Source of the DNA: Atkinsonella hypoxylon
Taxonomy: Eukaryota; Ascomycota; Sordariomycetes; Hypocreales; Clavicipitaceae
DNA: 64,000 nt
Assembly: GCA_000729835.1 (NCBI GenBank)
Contig: JFHB01000029.1
Location: 181,360 to 245,359 of the forward strand
Direction: 5' to 3'
The notes beneath the pieces are model-generated. The model was not told the DNA's origin, did not search any database, and saw only the letters and a program-made list of their open reading frames with translations. This document shows positions 11,541-21,700 of this stretch, piece after piece; within the stretch, counting starts at the first letter, position 1, and every line of letters starts with the position of its first letter. The position numbers and the translations under genes are program-made.

Positions 11541-12501
11541 TGAATGTTCACGTACATACACGGCTGTCAATCTTAAGAAAGAGAGAACCAAGAGATCAAT
11601 GTAAATATGGCCAGGTAACACGAAGCTGCCGCTTGTCGACACGTATTAGACGCCAGGCATACATGTGAAGAGCTGGTTCTGAGTCGGAATAAACTCACAG
11701 GATCTTCCGGTACGATTTACCGTTCCTTATGGGCATCGACCTCGTATTGCAGACATCACGACATAAGCCGCTGCGCTCGACGGCACAAGGATCGAACACA
11801 TGCCGCCCTGCTGACTCTTCTGACACGTGGCCGTCGATTTTTTTATTATTTATTCGGCAACAAATTACTTTGGCTGCCAAATCAGTTCGGTTGTGTTTCG
11901 ACGCAAGACCCATCGGGTGGGGAGAACACGAGGTCGAGATGAGGATGCTTGATTTCTACATGACATGCCAGCCCTGGCCCCACTATTATTACGTAACCTA
12001 TATCTATCCCTAACAGGACCCTGCATCGACGGTTCAGCTTTAGGCTGGTAAATCAACCGAAATCGCGATGGTGATGAATCGTTGTCTCACTATATTAATC
12101 GATGGCTGGTATCGTCGTCTCGTTCGAGCCACAATGATGGAAAAATGTCCTATTGGAGCGGAGATAGGGCTGCCCATTCACGACTTATTCTGCTCTTGAT
12201 AACTGCTCCAGAATTTGGACCAAGTAAATAAATGCCTGCAGGCGGCCAATTTCAGCACTGCCGTACAGGGTACCTTCCTTGATTATCCGCTTCGCCGCCC
12301 ATCCCACCAGATGGCGAATCATCGAACCATCGTACATACGTATCATACCGAGCACATGGCTTCATCTCTACGTCGGCAATGTCACAATGCACTTGTCAGC
12401 CAAACTCCTCGTGACCGCTTGCTGCCCACGCCGATCCATTCATCCAGTATTAGCTCCGCATCCGGCAATTCCCTCCGAGTCAGACACTGTTCCATATTTT
12501 T

Positions 12502-12503
<2 letters not shown>

Positions 12504-12536
<33 letters not shown>
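12504..12536. repeat. Poly(T) tract, 33 bases
   Basis: An uninterrupted T run about 455 bp upstream of the cyclin ATG. Such tracts exclude nucleosomes in fungal promoters; the function here is inferred. Confidence 0.9.
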
Positions 12537-12907
12537 CCTTCTCGGAGTGGTCCAGCTCGGCAGGGTCGCACTCGTGACAACCCACCGACGAAGTCGATTT
12601 TTGACTTCGCTTTCGTTCTTTCCCCTTTCGTGCGAATCTGCTCTCATCTCCATGAGCTCCTCCAAACACAGCCAGAGTAAACACACGGCGCGGTCTAAGC
12701 TTAATCGACGCTCTCTCCTCGAAATCACAACGGGCAGATCATGAATGGTTGTCGAGAGAGGAAATCGTCGCGTCTAGGTTTACCAAGGCGCATATTCCAC
12801 GACAGCTTATCTTGACAACGACTCGAGCCGCCGCTCATCAGCATATTCGCGCCGGGCTAGCAGCTTCGATCATAGCCGATATAGTCGTGGCTCGTATATC
12901 ATCTATA

Positions 12908-12910
<3 letters not shown>

Positions 12911-12944
<34 letters not shown>
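12911..12944. repeat. (AT)17 microsatellite
   Basis: A perfect AT dinucleotide run of 34 bases ending 46 bp before the cyclin ATG, likely in the core promoter or the 5' untranslated region. Confidence 0.92.
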
Positions 12945-12946
<2 letters not shown>

Positions 12947-12990
12947 CCGAACACGGCCATCCTCACCCAGTCTCAGACTCCGCAGTAGCC

Positions 12991-14034
12991 ATGTCGAATG
13001 TAAATATCCGCGGACCAATGACAATCAACGACACCAATGCGACCAGTGCCATGATCGACGACAAAGCGCCAGGCGCAGACGCTGAGGACAGTGATCTCTT
13101 TAGCCTGCCTGCTGCCGAGGCGCTGCGACTTCTCAGTGCTAGTGTAGAGCTCCTGGTCTGCATGACGGGCGATATTCCACCCACGCCGCCGCCAAGAACG
13201 CCGACATACCCGCAAATGAGCGATATGCAAGTTGAAAAGGAAAACATTGTACGTTCGCACTCGCAACAGAATCTGGCGAGGCTTCGATCACAGGCCGAGA
13301 TGGCCGAGGTGGCGGTGCAACCTGCGAGCTCGCCTACGGTCGCGGCATCAGACGACGGGATGAACAGATTGCAGGCCTACAGCGCAAGCATGTCAAACCA
13401 GTTGATGGCGCAGAAACACAATGCGACGTCCAGCGCGACAGTTGGATCGCCACCATCGTCGACCGAGGCAGAGCCTATCGATGGTGTCAGACTTAAACAT
13501 CATTCTGCCGAGCCTCAACCTTATGTCATCATCGGCGCAGATTCCCAACCTGTGAATCTTCAGCACGGCGCAATCACTCGCAAGTTTTATAGCAAGAAAG
13601 AGCCGCCCATTACGATAAACCAGTATCTCACACGACTCCACCAGTTCTGTCCCATGAGCACGGCCGTATATCTCGCCACCTCGCTATACATCCATCGATT
13701 AGCCGTTGAAGAACGCGCTATTCCCGTAACAAGACGAAACGCCCATAGACTCGTCCTCGCCGGACTCCGGGTTGCAATGAAAGCCCTAGAGGACCTATCG
13801 TACCCGCACGCTAAGATTGCCAAGGTCGGAGGCGTGAGCGAAGTAGAGCTGGCAAGACTGGAGATTAGTTTCTGCTTTCTAGCCGGCTTTGAGCTTGTCG
13901 TCGGCGAAGAATTATTGAGGAGTCACTGGAAAGAATTAAGGGGCGGCAAAGCCCAGGCCATTCTGAATGGGCTCGAGGTTCCGACGCTGAGGTTAGGGAG
14001 ACGGCCCAGGGAAGTACCTCCGGCGACAGGGTGA
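12991..14034 (+). CDS. preg: Pho80/PREG-type cyclin (Pho85-class CDK partner)
   Basis: Cyclin of the PHO80 family, which partners a Pho85-like kinase. In Neurospora the homologue PREG with PGOV represses the phosphate activator NUC-1. The 347-residue single-exon protein has a disordered N-terminal half with Pro-rich (PPTPPPRTPTYP) and Ser/Ala stretches. The cyclin box of residues ~195-315 contains ITINQYLTRLHQFC, MSTAVYLATSLYIHRL, TRRNAHRLVLAGLRVAMK and the FCFLAGFELVVGEE ending. The length and position of the box are usual for the fungal family. The start is the first ATG after a long AT repeat. Whether it acts in phosphate control or another Pho85 branch cannot be told from sequence. Confidence 0.9.
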   Translation: MSNVNIRGPMTINDTNATSAMIDDKAPGADAEDSDLFSLPAAEALRLLSASVELLVCMTGDIPPTPPPRTPTYPQMSDMQVEKENIVRSHSQQNLARLRSQAEMAEVAVQPASSPTVAASDDGMNRLQAYSASMSNQLMAQKHNATSSATVGSPPSSTEAEPIDGVRLKHHSAEPQPYVIIGADSQPVNLQHGAITRKFYSKKEPPITINQYLTRLHQFCPMSTAVYLATSLYIHRLAVEERAIPVTRRNAHRLVLAGLRVAMKALEDLSYPHAKIAKVGGVSEVELARLEISFCFLAGFELVVGEELLRSHWKELRGGKAQAILNGLEVPTLRLGRRPREVPPATG

Positions 14035-14717
14035 AGTCGTGTGGCATAAAGCATCGCTTGGGGCGAGCTTGTACCTGGGCGAAGGCGCAGGGTGCTGATT
14101 GCGCACATATTTTTTAAAACTTCTTTCTCAGTTGCATTAAATGGGCGTTTTAATCTTAATCGAGCATTGGGCGAGGCAGCGATGGAGCTTGGGACAGTAT
14201 GTACGGCGGTAAGACTTTTTTGTATTGTAATTTGGACCAAGTGCTTAAGGAACGAAGCGTTAATACCCCTAATTTGATTGTTGAATGTAACCGTAACGGC
14301 TGAATAGCGTTGTTGTAGTGGCGGCGGCTGGAACGGTCGCGTCGTACTTTGGCGTGGGGAAATGATGGCTTTACAAATCAATGAACACAAGACAAGTTTT
14401 ATAAATGTATAGTGATTGTTAACGCTAGATTAGTTGTGTCTGTTTCATAAATTCGACTAACAGTCAATCGTTCATCGGAGCATTATTCAGTATCGTCCAA
14501 GTTACATTAGCGCACGGAGGAAAGAACGAGTCATTAAAATGTCTAGCACAATTTATTGTCTGTATGCTTTAACTAAACTCCAACTTGAAACACAAAACAA
14601 TGCTGCAACACCAAAAACAAGCAACAATGCCGGTCCAAATTGTTAACCATGTATGCTTTTTTATCCTCCCAAGCAAATGCCATGCGTCATCGGAAAGTGT
14701 ACAGTTAGTACTCGCGC
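14035..14717. other. Intergenic between convergent genes
   Basis: Short space between the 3' ends of the cyclin (plus) and the Hsp30 gene (minus). No gene seen; AT-rich 3' untranslated sequence is expected. Confidence 0.5.
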
Positions 14718-15452
14718 TTAGTTAATAGCAATGCGGCGAGAACCATGCTTCTTGGCCTTGGGAACGACAATATTCAGAATGCCGTCCTTGAATGAAGCAG
14801 AAACGGAGTCCTGGTCGACGGGAGAGGGGAAGTTGAAGGTTCGAGAGAATTCGCCGACGCTGCGCTCCGAGAGCCAATACTTGACAGGTTGATCTCCATT
14901 CTTCTTGTCCGACTTCTCAACTTGCTTCGTTCCAGAACTGTTGGATTGATCTTTGCCTTCGGGGGCGTCCTCGACGGTAGCTTTGTGAGAGGACCCAGAT
15001 TCACCGCCCTGTGTAATAGCCCCCTTGTTGTCGGATTGGCCGAGTAATCCAGCAGGTGGTTCGCCAGATGTGTAAGATCGCTCAGCCCTGCCGCGTACAA
15101 CCAGGCTCTGAGGATCAGTGAACTCGATGTGGACGTTGTCCTTGTTTAGACCAGGCAGCTCTCCGTGGAGCTCATAGTTGTCTGCAGTCTCACGTACGTC
15201 AAACTTGGGCTGCCAAAATGCGGTGCCGGTGCCGGAGCGCCTTCCACTTTGCTGGTTCCCGCCTGTTTGACGAGAATATTGGTCAAAGTCGTCGAGAAGG
15301 CGGAAAAGAGGAGTGAAGGACGAAGAGTCGTCGTAGAAAGCGCGTGGGAAGAAAGCCATTGTGCGTGATGGGATGCGTGTGCTTGTATGAATAATTGGTT
15401 GGCGAAGAGTTCGAAGAATGCCTGTAGGGCGAATTGTTCTGATAGCTTGCAT
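14718..15452 (-). CDS. hsp30: Hsp30/Hsp20-type small heat-shock protein
   Basis: ATP-independent chaperone that holds unfolded proteins during heat stress. The 244-residue frame has an alpha-crystallin domain starting PKFDVRETADNYELHGELPG and ending in the ILNIVVPK strand. A charged Ser/Gly/Lys-rich insertion of about 70 residues splits the domain, as in ascomycete Hsp30 proteins. Two starts are possible. ATG at 15359 gives MAFFPRAFYDD, the usual Hsp30 beginning. ATG at 15452 adds 31 residues (MQAIRTIRPTGILRTLRQP...) rich in Arg with no acidic residue, like a mitochondrial presequence. A TATA box (15539-15544) and a heat-shock element (15621-15633) lie upstream and fit transcripts including both ATGs. 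The gene converges with the cyclin gene. Confidence 0.92.
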   Translation of the reverse strand: MQAIRTIRPTGILRTLRQPIIHTSTRIPSRTMAFFPRAFYDDSSSFTPLFRLLDDFDQYSRQTGGNQQSGRRSGTGTAFWQPKFDVRETADNYELHGELPGLNKDNVHIEFTDPQSLVVRGRAERSYTSGEPPAGLLGQSDNKGAITQGGESGSSHKATVEDAPEGKDQSNSSGTKQVEKSDKKNGDQPVKYWLSERSVGEFSRTFNFPSPVDQDSVSASFKDGILNIVVPKAKKHGSRRIAIN

Positions 15453-15538
15453 AAAAGTTGCTCGAGGGCTCTGTGATGATTGTTTCTGTCTGATTGATGA
15501 AGAAAGGAAAGATTCGTTTGCGGGATCAAGGTGGTAGA

Positions 15539-15544
15539 TTTATA
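15539..15544 (-). promoter_or_regulatory. TATA box of the Hsp30 gene
   Basis: TATAAA on the minus strand, 87 bp from the first ATG and 180 bp from the second. Transcription starting about 30 bp downstream would include both. Confidence 0.6.
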
Positions 15545-15620
15545 CCTGGAAGCGGTGCTCTTGTGGCCCGTTTCATTACGGCAAAGAAACGCCGCGAAGT
15601 CACGAACATCACTGCCGCTA

Positions 15621-15633
15621 GAAAATTCTAGAC
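15621..15633 (-). promoter_or_regulatory. Heat-shock element
   Basis: GAAAATTCTAGAC on the plus strand has inverted nGAAn units in correct 5-bp phase (GAA, TTC, then the imperfect GAC). It lies about 170 bp upstream of the first Hsp30 ATG. The match to the Hsf1 consensus is visible; binding is inferred. Confidence 0.65.
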
Positions 15634-17306
15634 AGAAGACACGCAACTGTGACGTCGTTTGGTGCGGTGATGATACCACTTTCGCGCCCGGGAAAGTGCC
15701 ATTGGAGGTTTCTGGCAGTTGATGGTACGTGCTAGCGCTTTGCCGATGCATGTAGAAGGCACTAGAACCATCCGATACCACCAAAGAGACGTTTTGGCCC
15801 CACTTTCGCTTTCCTAAATGACCACTAATAATAAGCGACATGTGGTATCCACATCCATTCATCCATTTGGCCGTCAAAGAGGCATCACTTTGTCTGGGAC
15901 AAGGAAGTGGGATGCGCGTCCCCTAGTACTCAATCACTTCCATTGCTCCTTCACAGAGGTAAGCAACAATGATGCTGTATCACTTTGCACGGATGTGAAC
16001 GGAGTGGTCTGTTAATTTGTAGGACACGTTTCCGTTCGCCTCTTCGTAAACAAGTTTCTGCCATGCCTTCATCCACATTGAACTGGGGAGAGCAATGTAA
16101 GGCAGCAAAAACATAGATGTGTGTGAATGCGCACGGAGAAACTATCAACACGAAGCAACGAACGGGCGCCAGGGCCCAGTGACATGGTTGGCTTCTAAAA
16201 TTGACATTTATTATTGCCGACATCACTTCCGAGAGACGTACATTGAGGTCTCTATAGGAGTTGTCGCCTAGTTAGGATATCGAATCTCCCTTTGCGATAA
16301 TGAATTAATTACGGTCCCCCAATTTTGCACCTTATACCCACTGTCCAGTGCTGCTAGTATCTGGTGCCATGTGTATATTGGTAGAAGTGTCGGGTAGGGC
16401 ACCATCACTGCCGCGGGAATAAATGTTTCATGAGACAAACCCGCGAGCAGGCATGGCACGCGCGTCTCCAGATGACAGTCTACCATATTCCACAGTTCTG
16501 AAGTTTTGGCGATACTAGTCTTGAAACTGTAGTACTGAAAATATCTAATAAATAACGCTCATCAACACGAAGTTGCTAAACAGGACATGGCAATGCAGAC
16601 TTTCAAAACCCCATAACCGAGGCAACAGTGTTCTGCGACCATTCTCCGACAACCACAACCCCTCAGCTTATCGATTGTCATGACTTGAACGGATGCGGCG
16701 GGCATCCAGGCATCCATTGGTTGATCACGAGTACACAAGATACTGCAGCGGGTGATGCGCCGGTGAGGGAGGGTAGAAATTATGGGGCCTTGGATGTACA
16801 AGGCACCTAGAGTTCGTGGATAATAACGTGAGTCGTCTTGTACTTTATACCTGATAAGCTGGTGGGGTGTATACACATGCAGGCTTCTTGCAGGACAAGT
16901 GACACTGCTTTTTCTGCAAGGTTGCTACAGCAACAAGCCACCATATTAAGACACCACTGTGAAGCTGATCATGCGTTTACTTGCTCATGTAGGCATAAAA
17001 ATGCTCCATCATGAAGCCTGTGTAGAGCAGAGGAATCACAAATTGAGGCATCGTGGCAACGTGCACATATGTGCTTGAGTAAAACAAATGAAAAATTTTA
17101 TTGCATCGTCATCAAAGTTTTTGCAAGTTTCTTTCTTTATAGTACATGTGCTGTCCCCTTGTGAAATCCATATCGACCAAGTATCTCCAAAAGTTGCGTT
17201 TGTAGTTCATGTAGTTGCAAAATCCAAAGCATCATTGCTTGCCCGAAAATAGTTCAGTGCTAGCATAACATAGTTCAATCAGACTTCTAGTGGTGTCCGT
17301 CATCGC

Positions 17307-18704
17307 CTACTCCCATCGGAAGACCCCGTCGTCGTATTCTACGCGACGGCGCCGGCTACCCGGCCCAACAGTGGCCCGTCGTCGAGGAACGACGCGCTGC
17401 AACAATCGATAGCGCCGGGTTTCCTCCTCATCACGTTTTGCATGGCGGCTTCTTCCCCCTCTCCTCTTCTCAATGATCTCGAGCTTTCGGACAGCATCAA
17501 GAAGGTCGTTCTCTCGATCCCGCGTCGACTGCGTTGCTTTGGCCGCAGAAGAAGTTGATGATCGCTTCTTGGGAGCAGGCGTTGCCTTGGCCGCAGAAGA
17601 AGTTGACGATCGCTTCTTGGGAGCGGGCGTTGCCTTGTCCGCAGAAGGAGTAGATGATCGCTTCTCGGGAGCAGGCGATAAAGGCACAGGGGGGCGAGCT
17701 GCAATTTCCGCGTTTGCCTTTGCGATCCTTGCTCTAAGTTTTTCTCGACGAATTTCTTGCTCTTGCGCTTTTCGACATTTTTCGGCGCGCTCCTGCGCAA
17801 GGGCAATTCGTTGCCGACGTAGGTCCTCATCTTCAGACGCGCTCGTATAGGATCGCCGGCTATCGTGCGAGCTGGTGGAGGATCGCTGACTATCGTGCGA
17901 ACTGGTGGAAGATCGCCGACTATCATGCGAGCTGGTAGAGGATCGCTGGCTATCGTGCGAGCTGGTGGAAGACTGACGAGAGTGTTTGTCTTTCTTTCGG
18001 TGGTCGTTTACCAGCTCAATATGAATTCGTGGCCGACGTAGGTCCTCATCTTCAGACGCGCTCGTGTAGGATCGCCGACTATCGCGCGAGCTGGTGGAGG
18101 GCTGACGAGAGGGCTTGTCTTTCTTTCTGTGGCCGTTTACCAGCTCAATATGAATACGAGCACGATCTCGATCATGGCTTGGGCGCTCATCCACAATCAC
18201 AGGTCGCCGAGAAGAGAAGACGCGAGGAGATGCGTCAACAACTAAAGGTGAAATGGTCGCGCAGCTTGGTGAAACGGGTGCCGTCGACGGGAAATTGAAT
18301 GCCTGAGGAGGTGTCCTTGGAGTGGGCGGGTTATCCACGAGTAGGGTGCGTTCTCGTCGGTGACGGCCTGAACGATCAGTCCCGAGTCTTTCTACGTCGG
18401 CATATATTCCTGATCGCCTCCGTCTGCTGCTTGCCGAGCTATGGTGCGATCGGTCTGACTCGTCACCCGAGCGGTAGCTGGAAGTGGATGTGCGAGGAGT
18501 GTATAAGGGTGACGGTGAGTAATTGCTAAGATGTGGTGCTGAGTAGCTAGAGGGGCCAGCATAGGCAGACTTGGCGTCGTGTTCATAGAAAACATTTTGG
18601 TCGCCAGGCTCTCTGCGGCGCGAGCACATGCAGAAGTCAGGGTTGGTCATCGTTTCCCGGTGGCCATTTGAGTAAACGGTGGGATATACCTCCACCCTGC
18701 ACAT
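17307..18704 (-). CDS. Repeat-rich Arg/Ser protein, unknown function
   Basis: A 465-residue single-exon protein that I cannot place in a functional family. It begins MCRVEVYPTVYSNGHRETM, a stretch that looks conserved rather than low complexity. Most of the rest is disordered and Ser/Arg/His-rich. Internal repeats are plain: four copies of SSTSSHDS[QR]R, two copies of RIHIELVN[GD]HRKKDK, two copies of the YTSASEDEDLRR unit, and three copies of PAP[KE]KRSST.SA.KAT. A charged, probably coiled-coil helix (RQRIALAQERAEKCRKAQEQ...) lies around residues 305-345. The C-terminus is strongly basic. No signal peptide or membrane segment is seen. The repeats are also present at DNA level, so copy number may vary between strains. 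Confidence 0.75.
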   Translation of the reverse strand: MCRVEVYPTVYSNGHRETMTNPDFCMCSRRREPGDQNVFYEHDAKSAYAGPSSYSAPHLSNYSPSPLYTPRTSTSSYRSGDESDRSHHSSASSRRRRSGIYADVERLGTDRSGRHRRERTLLVDNPPTPRTPPQAFNFPSTAPVSPSCATISPLVVDASPRVFSSRRPVIVDERPSHDRDRARIHIELVNGHRKKDKPSRQPSTSSRDSRRSYTSASEDEDLRRPRIHIELVNDHRKKDKHSRQSSTSSHDSQRSSTSSHDSRRSSTSSHDSQRSSTSSHDSRRSYTSASEDEDLRRQRIALAQERAEKCRKAQEQEIRREKLRARIAKANAEIAARPPVPLSPAPEKRSSTPSADKATPAPKKRSSTSSAAKATPAPKKRSSTSSAAKATQSTRDRENDLLDAVRKLEIIEKRRGGRSRHAKRDEEETRRYRLLQRVVPRRRATVGPGSRRRRVEYDDGVFRWE

Positions 18705-21700
18705 CTTGACGGTTGTAAACGTATGACAAGCGTAGCCTGCGTAGTACTGATGATGATATAGAGACTATGCTAGACTCTGGCGCGGACGAGGCGGTGTTAA
18801 TGGAAGCACTTCAATGAGTGGAAGGGAGGTGAGGTTATATCCGGTACGAGTCGAAGAGATCGGTAAGTTCAAGGAAGATTGGTGTGACAGAGTAGATCAA
18901 GGGCAAAATTGAGGATGCAAAATGAGCAGACTCGTCAACGATATCTGTATATGTGTGCTGACAGTCGAGTGGGCCAGCTGAGAGGCCAATTTTGCGCGGC
19001 GAGGCGAGGTGAGGCGCAGGGGTTACGATGTTTGTCTGGTCTTCCAAAGCTTCCTGAGCTGTGTGAAGAGTCGAGACAGATAAAGAAAAGTATGAATTGC
19101 ACTTTGGTATAGAAGTTGTACCTGAGAATGGAATTGAAAGGAATTGTCTTGCTGCCTACAATCTCAGATGTGCGACATCCAAGAAATTTATAAAGACAAA
19201 GACTAGGCAGTTGTGGTGTAAGTGTAAGTGGATGACTCCATTGTCGTGGGCTTTGGCGCACACCCCTCTTTCTCTCCGTCTACACCCCCGGTCCGGTCCA
19301 CCGGTCGACATCACCTCCGTTCTAACTAAGGCGTCTCTGCCTCTATCTTTGACGGCTTTCCATTGTCTGAGGTCGGAGCGTAGTTCATCAGGATTCGGCG
19401 GCCACAATACTGCGATGACTGCGTTCGCTCATTGGTGGGTGTGTAACTTGCTCATCCCGGACCAGCAAAATGGCCAAGTCGCGAACTGCGGGCGGAAGAT
19501 TGCACCGCGCAGCGGTGCGCATCTGTCGCAGTCGCCAAAGTGTACCAACTGGACTGGATCCAGGACGATCAGAGAGCATGTCATCCATACATGTCTGGCG
19601 ATTTGCAAAGATTCGAAACCAACACGAATTCCCATGATCAAGAGGGTGGCCTGGCTGGCGCAAGGCCTCAATAGTGGACCAACACGGGAGCAAGTGCGAT
19701 GAAAATGGAGGCCGCTTATGGAGAGAGGCAGACCCAAAATAGACGGCTAAGGGGGCATCATGTTGGCCAGAAGTCATGACCTTGACGGCAAGGAGATATC
19801 GTTTCATCATTTTCTTCACAACTAGGAGTCCGGTTGTAGGAAGTTTGCCATCTTCAGCGCTTCCTCAAACAGGTTGATTTAGTGCTTGTGCCTGTTATAT
19901 TCCGTAGGCAGAGGGATATGCGAGTCAAGACCGGCTGTTGCCTCTCGCTTGCCTAGTGACTAACATCGGCGGGGCATGCGAGTTGTCCCGTCAGGCACTC
20001 CGTACCTATATGAGAATGTTCTCTTGGCGGGAGGCTACTCGGGACTATGACGGCAGATCGTGCTCAGGACGGCCGTCGCATGGGCAATCTACCTCTTTGA
20101 CTGCGCCGAGACATCTCCTTTGGCATATTCCACTCAGGGTACCTCGGATTTGGCAAAATAGGCTCCATCAATGTACGCTAAGAAGTAGCTAGAAGTCGAG
20201 ACATGCTTCGTTTATTGTGAGTCTTCATACATTTACCAAATACTCTGCCAATCAGTGACCTGGTTGTGACCTTTACCCAGTCAAATGGGTGGCTTCGTAC
20301 CGACATCGTTATGCCTTGCATGGCACATGTAACAAGCATGAACAAGCCAAGTAATTTGGCTTTTATTTTATTTTATTTTTTTTTCCTCAGGGAAATAGGG
20401 TTTTTGACGCCAGGTACGGAGTACTTCGTGGCAGATTCTGTCGGTACTTAAATCATGGCATCTATTAGCCAATTTTGCTTGCACGCTCAGACCATTTTAG
20501 TGTGGATAATTCCACGAAGGAAGGGTTCTCTCTTCTTGTCCCGTCATCAGGCTGCCTCCTACGCAGGAGTAAAATGGAGACAGACGGCCTCACCCGTCTC
20601 AGCCCTCCAGCCCCCCCAGCCACACGCGCCACTGAAAAAAAAAAGACCTGATCTCATGTCAGAACGAGTAAGCGTAGCCTATCCTATTTAGGCATACGCT
20701 TAGAGATTAAAAGATTCGTTCGCGTGTCAAGAATAGTTATACTTTGAAGTACGGAATAGGTGACGGGTAATAAGAAGCACCCTGGAAGCCCTAGGCTACC
20801 GGGAACTTTCATGGCAAAAGCAAATGCTGGCGAACTTCCAAGAATGTTTATCCCTTTGACAGTCATAAAGGCGGCAGCTGGTTTACGAATTAGTTGTTGA
20901 CCAATCATGACGAGGGTCGGTAAGAGATATTTGGTTTTACGTGGAATCACTGATAGAAGTCGTAGCACTTTCTGGAGGTACAAAGAGGTACATCGCACAG
21001 AACGCATCATCGCCGCTATAACGCTCGCTCGCGGCCAAGGAAGGTCGGGGGCTGACAGTTCCTTTCTTCGTGCTAAGGTCAGCTGGCACTCTTGCGTGCA
21101 TTCTTTATCAAGCGCAATTATTGATTCCGGATTAGAGATACTATACATCGCGAAACCGTTCCGAGGTACCTCACACGTACCTGAGCCGGGGTGGGTCCCG
21201 AGACCTGCTTGGCGCCTTGTGACTGACTTCATGTGGCGATGCACCTCTCCAGCTCAACGTGATCAAAGGAGCCTGCGGCAAGCGAACAATTGCAGCATTT
21301 CAGGAACAAAGCTGAAGGGACGTAAGCCTATGAATCTCATCTCAGGTTACGCTCTTGCGCTCGGCCACTGCGTCTTGCGAAGCCGCGAAGCACTTGACGA
21401 GGACGTCCATCACTCAGAATGTTGGCATGAGCCCGCAATGGACAAAGATGCAATCTACCGAATTGCGCTAATGTTGCAGCAGGCGCGCGCATCTCCCGGG
21501 GGGCCAAAATCCCCACATACCGTATTGACTCTTGCGTTTTGAAGCGGATACGATGATACGATGATACGATGATACGATACGGGTAGAGCAGCTCATGGCG
21601 CACCTTTTCTTCGTCATGGTCTCTAGATCGGGCCAACAAATAAGGTGAAACACGACTAGTCAACGACGAGGGCCGCGGCCGTCCGGATGAAAAAGCATCC

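Larger units (their letters stand above)
11541..12990. other. Intergenic, promoter of cyclin gene, simple repeats
   Basis: No gene seen. The right half is the likely promoter and 5' leader of the cyclin gene and holds a 33-base T run (12504-12536) and an (AT)17 run (12911-12944). Confidence 0.5.
15453..17306. other. Intergenic, Hsp30 promoter and 3' flank of the repeat-rich gene
   Basis: The first few hundred bases are the Hsp30 promoter. A CCCCT stress-type motif lies near 15919. The remainder, AT-rich, shows no gene. Confidence 0.5.

Noticed and set aside
17473..17850. 125-codon plus-strand frame with Ala/Glu repeats
   Set aside because: Mirror of the tandem repeats of the minus-strand Arg/Ser gene.
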